NCBI RefSeq assembly: GCF_022014595.1 | Contig: NZ_CP091740.1 | Location: 2,778,200 to 2,842,199, forward strand | From: Solitalea lacus | GTDB taxonomy: Bacteria; Bacteroidota; Bacteroidia; Sphingobacteriales; Sphingobacteriaceae | Length of the DNA stretch: 64,000 bases | Reading direction: 5' to 3' | Shown here: positions 43,454 to 52,085 of the stretch, one piece after another | Numbering within the stretch: position 1 is the first letter of the stretch | Layout: every line of letters starts with the position of its first letter | Position numbers and translations under genes: made by a program | Notes under the pieces: generated by a model | Told to the model about the DNA's origin: nothing | Database searches by the model: none | What the model saw: only the letters and a program-made list of their open reading frames with translations

Positions 43454-45364
43454 TTGAAAAAAACAATTACTTTACTGACGCTTACTGCCGTTTCATTAAC
43501 AGCATTTGGCCAGGACAAGAAGTTAAGCCTGGACGAAGTTAACGTTACAGCTACTAAATTTGCCAAACAATCATCTGAGACCGGAAAAGTAGTTTCTATC
43601 ATTTCCAGAGAAGAGTTAGAACGTAGCGGAGGTAAAAACATTAACGACCTACTGAATATTCAGTCCTCTTTAACTCTTAATGGAGCTAACTCTAACCGTG
43701 GCATAAATATTTCAACTTTTCTTCGTGGAGCCCCAAGCGGTTACGTGCTGATTTTAATTGACGGAATTCCGGTGAATGATCCTTCCCAAATTTCAAATGA
43801 TTATGATCTGAATTTAATCAGCTTGGAAATGATTGACCATATTGAGATTTTACGCGGCGGACATTCAACCTTATACGGTTCGGATGCAATGGCAGGTGTA
43901 ATAAATATTATTACAAAAAAAGGTGGAGATAAGCCTGTAAGTTTAAATGCACTCTTAACAGGGGGCAGTTACAATACTTTTAAACAAAACTTAGGTGTAA
44001 ATGGACGCTTTAAAAAAGTAGATTACAACTTTTCTCTTACTAACGAAGATTCCAAAGGTTTTTCAAGCGCTCAAAAATTTGGAGATACCGGAGAATTTGA
44101 CAATGATGATTTTCATCTAAAAGCAATTAATGCAAATTTAGGATGGGCTGCTACATCAAATTTAATGATAAGACCATTTGTACGATACAGTGACTCAAAA
44201 ACGATGATCGATTATGGCGCATTTACCGATGATAAAGATTATAAAGGGAAATCCTCTGAACTTGCTAGTGGTTTTACAAGTAATTTAAAACTCAATTCAG
44301 CCGACCTGTTTTTCAATTATAGCTACAATAATGTAAAGCGTTATTTCCTGAACGATAGCATTACAGGCCCACAAGAATATAGTTTAAGCGATATGAAAGG
44401 TCAGCTTCATAATGCAGAAGTTTATAGTAAGTTTAACCTTTCTAATTATATTGAGCTTTTAACAGGAACTAGCTACCATTTTGCTAACACCAATCAGATT
44501 AGCAAATACATAAGCCCTTACTGGCAATCTACGTCAGAGCTAAATGGTGATTCAGCAAAAAACTCTATTGCCAGTGTATACGCTTCATTTTTCCTGAAAA
44601 ATCTATATGGTTTTAATTTTGAAGGCGGGGCTCGATTTAACCATCATTCTATTTACGGAAATAACTTTACTTACACCATAAATCCATCTTTTTTGGTTGA
44701 TGAAAACACCAAGCTTTTTGTAAATATTTCGTCAGCCTTTAAAGCACCTTCTCTTTACCAACTGTATTCAATTTATGGGGATAAAAATCTGAGTCCTGAA
44801 AAGGCAACTACCTATGAAGCTGGTTTCCAAACTGTATTTTCTGATGGAACGGTTAAAGTTGGGTTAAACGCATTCAGACGTGATGGTAAAGATGTGATAG
44901 CCTTTACAAATAAATATGTGAATTACAACAAACAAAAGGATCGTGGTATGGAAGTTGAAACTGAAGTTATACCTGTTAAAGACTTAACTTTAAAGGCTTT
45001 TTATTCTTTAGTTTATGGAAAAGTTACCACACAAAATGCTACTTTTAATAACCTTTACCGTCGTCCACGTAACAGTTTTGGATTAAATTTAGGTTACAAG
45101 GTTAACGATAACTTTTTTGTCTCAACTAACTTAAAAATTACCGGTGAACGTATTGATCCGTATTTCGATTCAAATACTTATCAGTCAACCAATCTTACAC
45201 TAAAAAGTTATGCATTATTGGATGCTTACGCAGAATATAAACTGTTAAAAAAGCTTAAACTTTTTGCTGACATAAAAAATATAACCGATGAGAAGTATGT
45301 TGAAATAACAGGATACAACACTCGCGGATTTAACTTTAGCACCGGTTTAAGTCTAAGTCTATAA
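43454..45364 (+). CDS. btuB: TonB-dependent vitamin B12 receptor (BtuB-like)
   Basis: 636 residues, outer membrane. TTG start chosen because the signal peptide begins there (MKKTITLLTLTAVSLTAFGQ) and no ATG is near. N-terminal TonB box-like region and plug domain: DEVNVTATKF, GKVVSIISREELERSGGKNINDLL, GYVLILIDGIPVNDP, GHSTLYGSDAMAGVINIITK; then the 22-strand barrel ending GFNFSTGLSLSL with the C-terminal aromatic/hydrophobic residue. Length and the cobalamin riboswitch upstream identify the substrate class as corrinoids. A DUF6580 gene follows 19 nt later. Confidence 0.92.
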   Translation: MKKTITLLTLTAVSLTAFGQDKKLSLDEVNVTATKFAKQSSETGKVVSIISREELERSGGKNINDLLNIQSSLTLNGANSNRGINISTFLRGAPSGYVLILIDGIPVNDPSQISNDYDLNLISLEMIDHIEILRGGHSTLYGSDAMAGVINIITKKGGDKPVSLNALLTGGSYNTFKQNLGVNGRFKKVDYNFSLTNEDSKGFSSAQKFGDTGEFDNDDFHLKAINANLGWAATSNLMIRPFVRYSDSKTMIDYGAFTDDKDYKGKSSELASGFTSNLKLNSADLFFNYSYNNVKRYFLNDSITGPQEYSLSDMKGQLHNAEVYSKFNLSNYIELLTGTSYHFANTNQISKYISPYWQSTSELNGDSAKNSIASVYASFFLKNLYGFNFEGGARFNHHSIYGNNFTYTINPSFLVDENTKLFVNISSAFKAPSLYQLYSIYGDKNLSPEKATTYEAGFQTVFSDGTVKVGLNAFRRDGKDVIAFTNKYVNYNKQKDRGMEVETEVIPVKDLTLKAFYSLVYGKVTTQNATFNNLYRRPRNSFGLNLGYKVNDNFFVSTNLKITGERIDPYFDSNTYQSTNLTLKSYALLDAYAEYKLLKKLKLFADIKNITDEKYVEITGYNTRGFNFSTGLSLSL

Positions 45365-45383
45365 TAATCTAAATCTGTATATT

Positions 45384-45932
45384 ATGAACAACAAACCACG
45401 CATTTTTGCACTGCTTAGCTTTATTGCTTTGGCGCTGATTAGCAGAATTTATCTATTCCCGACCCATGGTTTTGCTCCAATTGATGCTATAGCCATTTTC
45501 AGTGGCGCATATTTTGGCCGCAATTGGCTTGGGTTTATCAGTCCGTTAATTGCTGTTTGGATTAGCGACCAAATTGTAAACCTTCAGTTTTACCACAAAA
45601 TCGTTCCCTTTTATGATGGTTTCTACTGGCAATACGGATGCTATATATTAATGGTTATTATAGCCTCAATAGCTATTAAAAAACCAAAAGCTTTAAACAT
45701 TGCAGCATGTGCAGTTGCATCAGGGTTATTGTTCTTCATTATTACCAATTTTGGTGTTTGGGCGGGAGGAACTATGTATCCTATGAATCTAACAGGACTT
45801 ACCACCTGCTACATTGCCGGTTTACCATATTTAAACACATCAATTTTGGCTAACTTCATTTATTGTGCTCTATTATTTGGTGGGTTTGAGCTGGTAAAAT
45901 ACCGTTTTCCAGTATTGGCTCATCAAGCATAA
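45384..45932 (+). CDS. DUF6580 family membrane protein (putative transporter component)
   Basis: 182 residues, five to six hydrophobic helices, no signal peptide. The family hallmark is the GGTMYPMNLTGLTTCYIAGLPYLNTSILANF stretch near the C-terminus and FAPIDAIAIFSGAYFG near the N-terminus. It resembles ECF-transporter S components in size and topology. It sits directly behind btuB and ahead of cobU under the same riboswitch. A clear paralogue is at 53589-54110. A role in corrinoid transport across the inner membrane is a reasonable inference because BtuCD is absent. Confidence 0.82.
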   Translation: MNNKPRIFALLSFIALALISRIYLFPTHGFAPIDAIAIFSGAYFGRNWLGFISPLIAVWISDQIVNLQFYHKIVPFYDGFYWQYGCYILMVIIASIAIKKPKALNIAACAVASGLLFFIITNFGVWAGGTMYPMNLTGLTTCYIAGLPYLNTSILANFIYCALLFGGFELVKYRFPVLAHQA

Positions 45933-45962
45933 CTTGTCAGTTCGGCTGATAAATTATTTTCT

Positions 45963-46021
45963 CTGCGTCTTCGCATCTCTACGGCCTAATCTATCATTAC
46001 CGCCGAGGTGCAAAGACGCAG
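45963..46021. repeat. REP-like inverted repeat between DUF6580 and cobU genes
   Basis: Arms of 22 nt (45963-45984 and 46000-46021) match 18 of 22, with loop of 15 nt; the arm contains CTGCGTCTT...GC, part of a short intergenic sequence type seen in many bacteria. It may act as a transcription attenuator between btuB/DUF6580 and the cob genes. Confidence 0.5.
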
Positions 46022-46054
46022 TATTCATTTTAAATATAATTCGTTATTAACAGC

Positions 46055-46561
46055 ATGATTATTTTCGTAACAGGAGGTGTTAAATCAGGTAAAAGCAGGT
46101 ATGCTCATAATCTGGCAAAAAACTTAAGCGATAATCCTGTTTATGTGGCTACCGCCAAAATTTGGGATGATGAATTTAAAGAAAGAGTTCAGCGCCATCA
46201 GTCTGATCGCGGACCAGAATGGGAAAACTTTGAAGAAACACATGCTGTAAGCTCCTTGCCAATTGACAATAAAACAGTTGTAGTGGATTGTTTAACCCTA
46301 TGGCTCACCAACTTTTTTATCGATCATAAGCAAAACATTGATTCATGCCTTACACAGTTCAAATTTGAAATTGACCAACTAATGGAAAAAGCCGGAACGT
46401 TTATTTTAGTATCCAATGAAATAGGCATGGGTGTTCATGCAGAAACTGCCATTGGACGCAGGTTTACCGATTTACAAGGCTTGGCCAATCAGTATGTTGC
46501 TCAAAAAGCGCAAAAAGTAATATTAATGGTTTCAGGCATACCATTAACGGTAAAAGAATAG
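46055..46561 (+). CDS. cobU: Adenosylcobinamide kinase/adenosylcobinamide-phosphate guanylyltransferase
   Basis: 168 residues, bifunctional: phosphorylates adenosylcobinamide and then adds GMP to give AdoCbi-GDP. P-loop FVTGGVKSGKSRYAHNLA (4-21), then ATAKIWDDEFKERVQRHQSDRGPEW with the nucleotide-binding histidine, VVVDCLTLWLTNFF, and SNEIGMGVHAETAIGRRFTDLQGLANQ. Complete. First enzyme of the salvage cluster; the DUF71 gene starts 2 nt after it. Confidence 0.95.
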   Translation: MIIFVTGGVKSGKSRYAHNLAKNLSDNPVYVATAKIWDDEFKERVQRHQSDRGPEWENFEETHAVSSLPIDNKTVVVDCLTLWLTNFFIDHKQNIDSCLTQFKFEIDQLMEKAGTFILVSNEIGMGVHAETAIGRRFTDLQGLANQYVAQKAQKVILMVSGIPLTVKE

Positions 46562-46563
46562 CA

Positions 46564-47274
46564 ATGATAAAAACGAAAGCAGCCTTATTCTGGAGTGGAG
46601 GAAAAGATTCGGCTTTTTCCCTTTACAAAATCCTGAATGATCATCCTCAAATTGAATTGTCTTGTTTAGTTACCACTATCAATGAAGAATATAAACGAAT
46701 TTCAATGCATGGAGTTCGAGAGGATCTACTTGACCAACAAGCCCAGAGCATTGGCATTCCGTTAAAAAAAATGTACGTGCCGGCTACCTGTACTAATGAA
46801 GATTATGAAACTGTACTACTTGGCTTATTTAAACAGCTAAAACAAGAAGGTATTACTACCATTATTTATGGAGATATCTTCTTAGATGATCTGAAAATTT
46901 ACAGGGAGAAGCTATTAGAAAAAGCAGACCTTCAAGGTTGTTTTCCGCTTTGGAAAAAGAACACAAGTACATTAGTTAAAGACTTTATTGACAAAGGTTT
47001 TCGAACCATTATCTGTTGCGTAAAATCAGAACTGCTAAATAAAGAACAGTCAGGCAAGGAGATTGATACCACTTATATAAACTCGTTGCCAGAAACAGTA
47101 GACCCTTGCGGTGAGAATGGTGAATTCCACAGTTTTTGTTTTGATGGCCCCATCTTTACTAAACCAATAAATTTTGAAATAGGCGAAACGATTTTTAAAC
47201 CCTACAGCACAAAAACAACCGAAGGAACTTTTCAACATGGCTTTTGGTTCACCGATTTAATTCCTGTTCACTAA
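46564..47274 (+). CDS. DUF71 (COG2102) ATP-pyrophosphatase, B12-cluster type
   Basis: 236 residues. N-type ATP pyrophosphatase loop FWSGGKDSAFSLYK (9-22) and C-terminal DPCGENGEFHSFCFDGPIF are the family signature (relatives are diphthine-ammonia ligase DPH6). Bacteria have no diphthamide, so the target is different; a DUF71 clade in B12 gene neighbourhoods has been predicted to act in corrinoid salvage or amidation. Its place between cobU and cobT supports that. Exact reaction unknown. Confidence 0.85.
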   Translation: MIKTKAALFWSGGKDSAFSLYKILNDHPQIELSCLVTTINEEYKRISMHGVREDLLDQQAQSIGIPLKKMYVPATCTNEDYETVLLGLFKQLKQEGITTIIYGDIFLDDLKIYREKLLEKADLQGCFPLWKKNTSTLVKDFIDKGFRTIICCVKSELLNKEQSGKEIDTTYINSLPETVDPCGENGEFHSFCFDGPIFTKPINFEIGETIFKPYSTKTTEGTFQHGFWFTDLIPVH

Positions 47275-47283
47275 TTTTTTAAC

Positions 47284-48321
47284 ATGAAAAGCTTTACTAT
47301 TAATAAACCTAATCACGATTTGCATAAAGAAATTCAGCATAAAATTGATTTTAAAACCAAACCGTTGGGTGCATTAGGCAATCTAGAAACTATAGCTTGT
47401 AGAGTTTCTGCCATACAACAAACGCTTAATCCAGAACTTATCAATCCCCATATTGTAGTTTTTGCCGCCGATCATGGCATTGCTCAATCAGGGGTGAGTA
47501 AATACCCCCAAGAGGTAACATATCAAATGGTGCTCAATTTTATCAACGGCGGAGCAGCAATTAATGTGTTTTCAGGCCAGCATAATATTGAATTAAAGAT
47601 TGTTGATGCGGGCGTAAAAGGATGTTTTAATGATTGTCCTTCGGTGATAGATATGAAAATTGCTGAAGGAACCAGAAACTTTGCAAATGAACCAGCAATG
47701 TCAATAAAAGAGGCAGAATTGGCAATTAACAGGGGCGCTGCATTGGTTAAAGAAATTGCGCAAACAAACTGTAATATTATTGGCTTTGGCGAAATGGGTA
47801 TTGCCAATACTTCATCAGCGGCTGTAATTATGCATAAAATAACCGAAATCCCATTGAATTTATGCGTAGGCAGAGGTACCGGACTTGATGATGAAAAGCT
47901 TGTTGAAAAATGCAAAGTCCTGGAGGCGGCAGCTAGTAAATATCAACCTCAACAGCCGATGGAGGTTTTAAGCACTTTTGGAGGCTTTGAAATTGCTCAA
48001 ATTACAGGAGCCATGTTACAAGCAGCTGAAGAAAGAATGGTGATTTTAATTGATGGTTTTATTGCTACATCGGCTTTATTAATTGCACAGGCTATTAATC
48101 CAGCTGTACTTGAATATTGCATTTTCTGCCATCAAAGTGATGAAAGCGGTCATAAACTAATGCTGGAGTTTTTAAATGCTGAGCCGATTTTAAAGCTCAA
48201 TATGCGTTTAGGCGAAGGAACTGGCGCCGCACTGGCCTATCCAATTATCCAATCAGCAGTAAACTTTATGAACGAAATGGCTTCTTTTGAAAGTGCAGGA
48301 GTGAGCAATGTTACCACTTAG
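47284..48321 (+). CDS. cobT: Nicotinate-nucleotide--dimethylbenzimidazole phosphoribosyltransferase
   Basis: 345 residues. It makes alpha-ribazole-5'-phosphate from a lower-ligand base and nicotinate mononucleotide. Family landmarks: KTKPLGALGNLE (24-35), VFAADHGIAQSGVSKYPQEVT, IGFGEMGIANTSSAAVI, LSTFGGFEIAQITGAMLQAA and the C-terminal LRMLGEGTGAALAYP-type segment (RLGEGTGAALAYPI) with the catalytic glutamate. Complete; operon with cobU and cobS. Confidence 0.95.
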   Translation: MKSFTINKPNHDLHKEIQHKIDFKTKPLGALGNLETIACRVSAIQQTLNPELINPHIVVFAADHGIAQSGVSKYPQEVTYQMVLNFINGGAAINVFSGQHNIELKIVDAGVKGCFNDCPSVIDMKIAEGTRNFANEPAMSIKEAELAINRGAALVKEIAQTNCNIIGFGEMGIANTSSAAVIMHKITEIPLNLCVGRGTGLDDEKLVEKCKVLEAAASKYQPQQPMEVLSTFGGFEIAQITGAMLQAAEERMVILIDGFIATSALLIAQAINPAVLEYCIFCHQSDESGHKLMLEFLNAEPILKLNMRLGEGTGAALAYPIIQSAVNFMNEMASFESAGVSNVTT

Positions 48322-48378
48322 TGGCAGACAATAAAGCATTACGCTAAAAGTATTTTTAGACAAACTCATAAACCCCAT

Positions 48379-49227
48379 ATGCAAGAAACTGAGCAAATGC
48401 TTTCACAGCAAGTTAATTCAACCCCAGACAAGTCGTCATTTAAAAGGGCATTGATTATTCAGCTTAACTTGTTTTTTACAGCAATAATGTTTTACACGCG
48501 AATTCCTTGCCCTAAATGGATTACTCATCAGCAAGAATATTTAAACCGGGCAACTGTTTATTTTCCAATTATCGGTTGGCTGGTGGGTATGGTAGCAGCA
48601 ATTACGTTTTGGCTTTCTTCCCAGCTATTTAATCCCGCTCTTGCTGTAATAATAAGCATAATCAGCAGTATTTTAATTACAGGAGCCTTTCATGAGGATG
48701 GCTTTGGGGATGTTTGTGATGGCTTTGGAGGTGGCTGGACTAAACAGCGTATCCTTGAAATAATGAAAGATAGCAGGGTAGGAGCTTATGGTGTAATTGG
48801 AATTGTCCTTATGTTAAGCATCAAGTTTTTTGGCTTAACTGCAATAAACCTTACAATTTTGCCTTTTGTAATAGTTGTGGCCCATTCATTAAGTCGTGCA
48901 ACAGCTTTGTCATTCATTTATTCCCACGAATATTCACGAGAAAACGAAGACTCAAAGGCAAAACCCATTGCTAAAAAGCTACCATTTAGAAGTCTTTTAC
49001 TTGCCATGTTTTGGGGTATTTTACCATTACTAATTGTATGTTATTATTTTAACAACTGGTTGTACTTAGCTGTATTTGTGCCTTTAGTATTGTTAAAGTA
49101 TTACCTGGGTAGATATTTTAATAAATGGATTAATGGTTATACCGGTGATTGCTTAGGGGCAACCCAACAGCTAGCTGAAGTAATTATTTATTTGTTTTTT
49201 GCTTCAACCTTATGGACATCTATTTAA
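48379..49227 (+). CDS. cobS: Adenosylcobinamide-GDP ribazoletransferase (cobalamin synthase)
   Basis: 282 residues, polytopic inner-membrane protein joining AdoCbi-GDP to alpha-ribazole(-5'-phosphate). Conserved motif HEDGFGDVCDGFGGGWTKQRILEIMKDSRVGAYGVIG (about 108-143), then TGDCLGATQQLAEVIIYL near the end. The first ~25 residues are a polar N-terminal extension before helix 1, so a later start is possible though no other ATG is nearer. Overlaps cobC by 16 nt. Confidence 0.95.
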   Translation: MQETEQMLSQQVNSTPDKSSFKRALIIQLNLFFTAIMFYTRIPCPKWITHQQEYLNRATVYFPIIGWLVGMVAAITFWLSSQLFNPALAVIISIISSILITGAFHEDGFGDVCDGFGGGWTKQRILEIMKDSRVGAYGVIGIVLMLSIKFFGLTAINLTILPFVIVVAHSLSRATALSFIYSHEYSRENEDSKAKPIAKKLPFRSLLLAMFWGILPLLIVCYYFNNWLYLAVFVPLVLLKYYLGRYFNKWINGYTGDCLGATQQLAEVIIYLFFASTLWTSI

Positions 49228-49778
49228 TCCGTCATACAGAGGTAAACATTGCCAAAGGTATATGTTACGGGCAAAGTGATCTGGATGTTTTACAGGATTC
49301 TGTACAACAAACGAGCGAGCAATTATCTTTACTGCTCCCTCAAAATAAAACTCTGTATTCCAGTCCACTGAAACGTTGCAAAACCTTAGCCAGCCACCTT
49401 ACCAACCAAGTCTTATTTGACGATCGTTTAATGGAAATGAACTTCGGAGACTGGGAACTTCAGGACTGGAATAATATAAATCAAGCCGAATTAAATCCAT
49501 GGATGGAAGATTTTGTAAACATTCAGGTGCCAAACGGTGAAAGTTTTGTTCAATTACATGGGCGAACAGTTGATTTCATTAACGAACTGATTAATAATCA
49601 AGAAAAACAGATCGTAATAATAACTCATGCAGGAGTAATCAGAAGCTGGTTATGTGAAGTTTTGGGAATACCATTAAAAAATGCTTTTAAATTGGCAATT
49701 GATTACGGTTCAGTTAGTAAATTGTCATTCAATTACAATCATTGGTCAGTTCAATTTATCAATAATAAATTGTCGTGA
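49212..49778 (+). CDS. cobC: Alpha-ribazole phosphatase, histidine phosphatase family
   Basis: 188 residues. Phosphohistidine motif LIRHTEVN (His8) near the N-terminus; second His in ITHAGVIRSW (about 137). It removes the 5'-phosphate from alpha-ribazole-5'-P or cobalamin-5'-P, the last step of nucleotide loop assembly. The start codon lies inside cobS, so the two are translationally coupled. Last member of the salvage run. Confidence 0.92.
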   Translation: MDIYLIRHTEVNIAKGICYGQSDLDVLQDSVQQTSEQLSLLLPQNKTLYSSPLKRCKTLASHLTNQVLFDDRLMEMNFGDWELQDWNNINQAELNPWMEDFVNIQVPNGESFVQLHGRTVDFINELINNQEKQIVIITHAGVIRSWLCEVLGIPLKNAFKLAIDYGSVSKLSFNYNHWSVQFINNKLS

Positions 49779-49790
49779 TTTTAGCATATT

Positions 49791-50480
49791 ATGAAAAAAC
49801 TAGTTGTACTTACAGGTGCCGGCATAAGTGCCGAAAGTGGTTTAAAAACATTCAGGGATAGTGATGGTTTATGGGAAGGTTACGACATCAATGAAGTAGC
49901 TACTCCTGAAGGTTGGCGTAAGAACCCTGCTTTGGTGCAAGAGTTTTACAATATGCGCCGAAAGGCGGTTGTTGAAGCAGAACCCAACGCTGCACATTAT
50001 GCTCTTGCCGAGTTGCAACAATATTTTGATGTAGTAATTATTACTCAAAACATTGATAATCTACATGAAAAAGCAGGTTCAAACAAGGTGATTCATTTAC
50101 ACGGCATCATTACCAAATCACAAAGCAGTTTGGACCCGAACCTTACTTATGACATAGAAGGTTATGAAATTAAAATGGGAGAGAAGTGCGAAAAAGGCTC
50201 CCAGCTACGGCCGCATGTGGTATGGTTTGGTGAAGCCGTTCCGATGATTGAACCTGCCGCCCGTGAATGTTCAGAGGCAGATTTGTTTGCAGTCGTTGGG
50301 ACTTCCTTACAAGTTTATCCGGCTGCTGGACTAATTGACTTTGTTCCATATGAAAGCCCTAAGTTTTTGGTCGACCCTAATACACCTTATGTTTCAGGAA
50401 ATATCAAAACCATTAAAGAAAAGGCTAGTGTCGGTTTACCACTATTAGTTGAGCTCCTTTTACAAGAAAATGGGGGATAA
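49791..50480 (+). CDS. NAD-dependent protein deacylase, sirtuin family
   Basis: 229 residues. NAD-binding GAGISAESGLKTFRDSDGLW (9-28) and QNIDNLHEKAGS, catalytic His in HLHGI (about 104). FYNMRRKAVVEAEPNAAHYAL matches the Y-x-x-R pattern of succinyl/acyl-lysine-specific (SIRT5/CobB class) sirtuins. Unlike E. coli CobB, the four zinc cysteines are missing: only one Cys lies in the ITKSQSSLDPNLTYDIEGYEIKMGEKCEKG stretch. It follows cobC by 12 nt but is a coincidental name match with bacterial cobB; a link to B12 is not implied. Confidence 0.9.
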   Translation: MKKLVVLTGAGISAESGLKTFRDSDGLWEGYDINEVATPEGWRKNPALVQEFYNMRRKAVVEAEPNAAHYALAELQQYFDVVIITQNIDNLHEKAGSNKVIHLHGIITKSQSSLDPNLTYDIEGYEIKMGEKCEKGSQLRPHVVWFGEAVPMIEPAARECSEADLFAVVGTSLQVYPAAGLIDFVPYESPKFLVDPNTPYVSGNIKTIKEKASVGLPLLVELLLQENGG

Positions 50481-50553
50481 GCTAATTTTGCCCCCTAAGT
50501 TGAGGTATAAAATCAATATATAGCAGATTAAAGCGATTTCACTCATTTTACCT

Positions 50554-50561
50554 TAACTTTG
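50554..50561 (+). promoter_or_regulatory. Candidate -7 box for the methyltransferase gene
   Basis: TAACTTTG (TAnnTTTG) 11 nt before the ATG at 50573; no convincing -33 element. Confidence 0.35.
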
Positions 50562-50572
50562 CTTTTTTACAG

Positions 50573-51766
50573 ATGATGGATAATTCAGTAGTTTACAATA
50601 CATTTTTTGATCATTTACGTACAAGTTTATCTAACGAAACGTTTGCTAAGCTTACTTTGGCTAAAACTATTGGGAATACCCAGTTATTAAACATATACGT
50701 TAAACCGGTTAAACTTAAACAAGAACTAAAACTTTCCCTCACTTATCATTTTCAAACTCAAGATAAGGTTGAAAACTATGATATTGAAGAGGGGATAGAG
50801 GTTCTGAAGTCATATATCAACAATCCGTTTCTATCGGCTATATTATTTACCACCCAGGCTGACATTGCATTGAAACTGAATAAAAAGCGTGTTGCTACTA
50901 TAATTGAATCAAAACCAACCTTTACCCAATCGGTGGCTCAAACGCATGATCAACCTAAAAAACGCTTAATCGAAGCTGACAAAGCTAATTACCTCATGCA
51001 TTTGGGCATTGTTGATGAAAAGGGCCAGGTTATAAAATCAATGGCTGATAAATACCGTCAAATCAATAAATACATTGAGATTATTGAAGGTTTGGTTAAG
51101 AATGCAGCAATAAGTAAAGAGGATTTCCAAGTTATAGACATGGGATCGGGAAAGGGCTATTTAACCTTTGCCTTGTATGATTATTTAGTGAATAATCTGG
51201 GTATAAATGCAACAGTTATCGGCATTGAATTAAGAAAAGAATTGGTTGACCTTTGTAATTCCATCGCTCAAAAGTGCGGCTTTAAAAATTTGCATTTTGT
51301 TTCGGAACGAATAGAGAATTACAAAACTGAAAAAATTGACCTGTTGATTGCTTTGCACGCCTGCGATACAGCAACTGATGATGCCTTGTATAAGGGTATT
51401 AGTGCAGGGGCCCAGCTTATTGTTTGCGCACCATGTTGTCATAAACAAATCCGCAAACAACTTCATTGCTCAACAGAACTTACCCCTGTTTTAAAGCATG
51501 GAATTTTTGAAGAACGACAGGCCGAAATGCTTACCGATGGACTGCGCTCTTTATTACTTGAATCACAGGGATATAAATCAAAAGTATTTGAGTTTATCTC
51601 TAATGAGCATACACGTAAAAATGTTATGATTGTGGGTAGTAAGATGAAGGATAATAAAAATCAAAGGACAGTTAAAGCTCAAATAGATCAACTAAAATTA
51701 GCTTACGGTATTAAGGAACAGCAATTGGAAACCCTATTAATCAATAATGGATTTTATAATGTTTAG
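50573..51766 (+). CDS. Class I SAM-dependent methyltransferase (Methyltransf_32 type)
   Basis: 397 residues. C-terminal domain holds the SAM-binding loop VIDMGSGKGYLTFALYDYL (about 184-202) and the acidic GIELRKELVDL; downstream CAPCCHKQIRKQL is characteristic of the METTL25/RRNAD1-like Methyltransf_32 family. The N-terminal ~150 residues are not clearly assigned and look like an RNA- or protein-binding extension. Substrate unknown. Two adjacent ATGs (50573 and 50576) exist. Followed by a strong terminator. Confidence 0.85.
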   Translation: MMDNSVVYNTFFDHLRTSLSNETFAKLTLAKTIGNTQLLNIYVKPVKLKQELKLSLTYHFQTQDKVENYDIEEGIEVLKSYINNPFLSAILFTTQADIALKLNKKRVATIIESKPTFTQSVAQTHDQPKKRLIEADKANYLMHLGIVDEKGQVIKSMADKYRQINKYIEIIEGLVKNAAISKEDFQVIDMGSGKGYLTFALYDYLVNNLGINATVIGIELRKELVDLCNSIAQKCGFKNLHFVSERIENYKTEKIDLLIALHACDTATDDALYKGISAGAQLIVCAPCCHKQIRKQLHCSTELTPVLKHGIFEERQAEMLTDGLRSLLLESQGYKSKVFEFISNEHTRKNVMIVGSKMKDNKNQRTVKAQIDQLKLAYGIKEQQLETLLINNGFYNV

Positions 51767-52085
51767 TATCAATATTATTAATCTAATAAGGTAAAACAAC
51801 ATTTGAATTAATTTAATATTAGTGCAGCCTCTGTAAAATACATTTACAGAGGCTGTACCATTTTCTACAGTTTTGTATTCACATCTGGCTCTATTGCTAA
51901 AAACAAATTTTCAAACTTTACACACATCTATTAATTAGCTAAAAATCAGTAAATTACATTCAAAAATCAAGGCCACTTATGGCCAATCATTAGCTGCCTT
52001 ATCCCATCATTTTAAAAGTTCTAAGCCTCAAACTTTGCATTAAAAGGTAATTTGATAAGTGAACATTCATTAAACCGTTATTTCT
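51767..52085. other. Intergenic region between methyltransferase and outer-membrane protein genes
   Basis: 319 nt. A perfect terminator hairpin (51825-51855) ends the methyltransferase transcript. The rest is AT-rich and serves as the upstream region of the beta-barrel gene; no gene or riboswitch recognised. Confidence 0.65.
51825..51855 (+). terminator. Terminator after the methyltransferase gene
   Basis: Perfect 13-bp stem CAGCCTCTGTAAA/TTTACAGAGGCTG with a 5-nt loop; TACCATTTT follows. Confidence 0.85.

Noticed and set aside
49791-50480. Sirtuin as the cobyrinic acid synthesis gene cobB
   Set aside because: It is an NAD-dependent deacylase; the shared name with cobyrinic acid a,c-diamide synthase is historical. 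Its closeness to cob genes is not evidence for B12 function.
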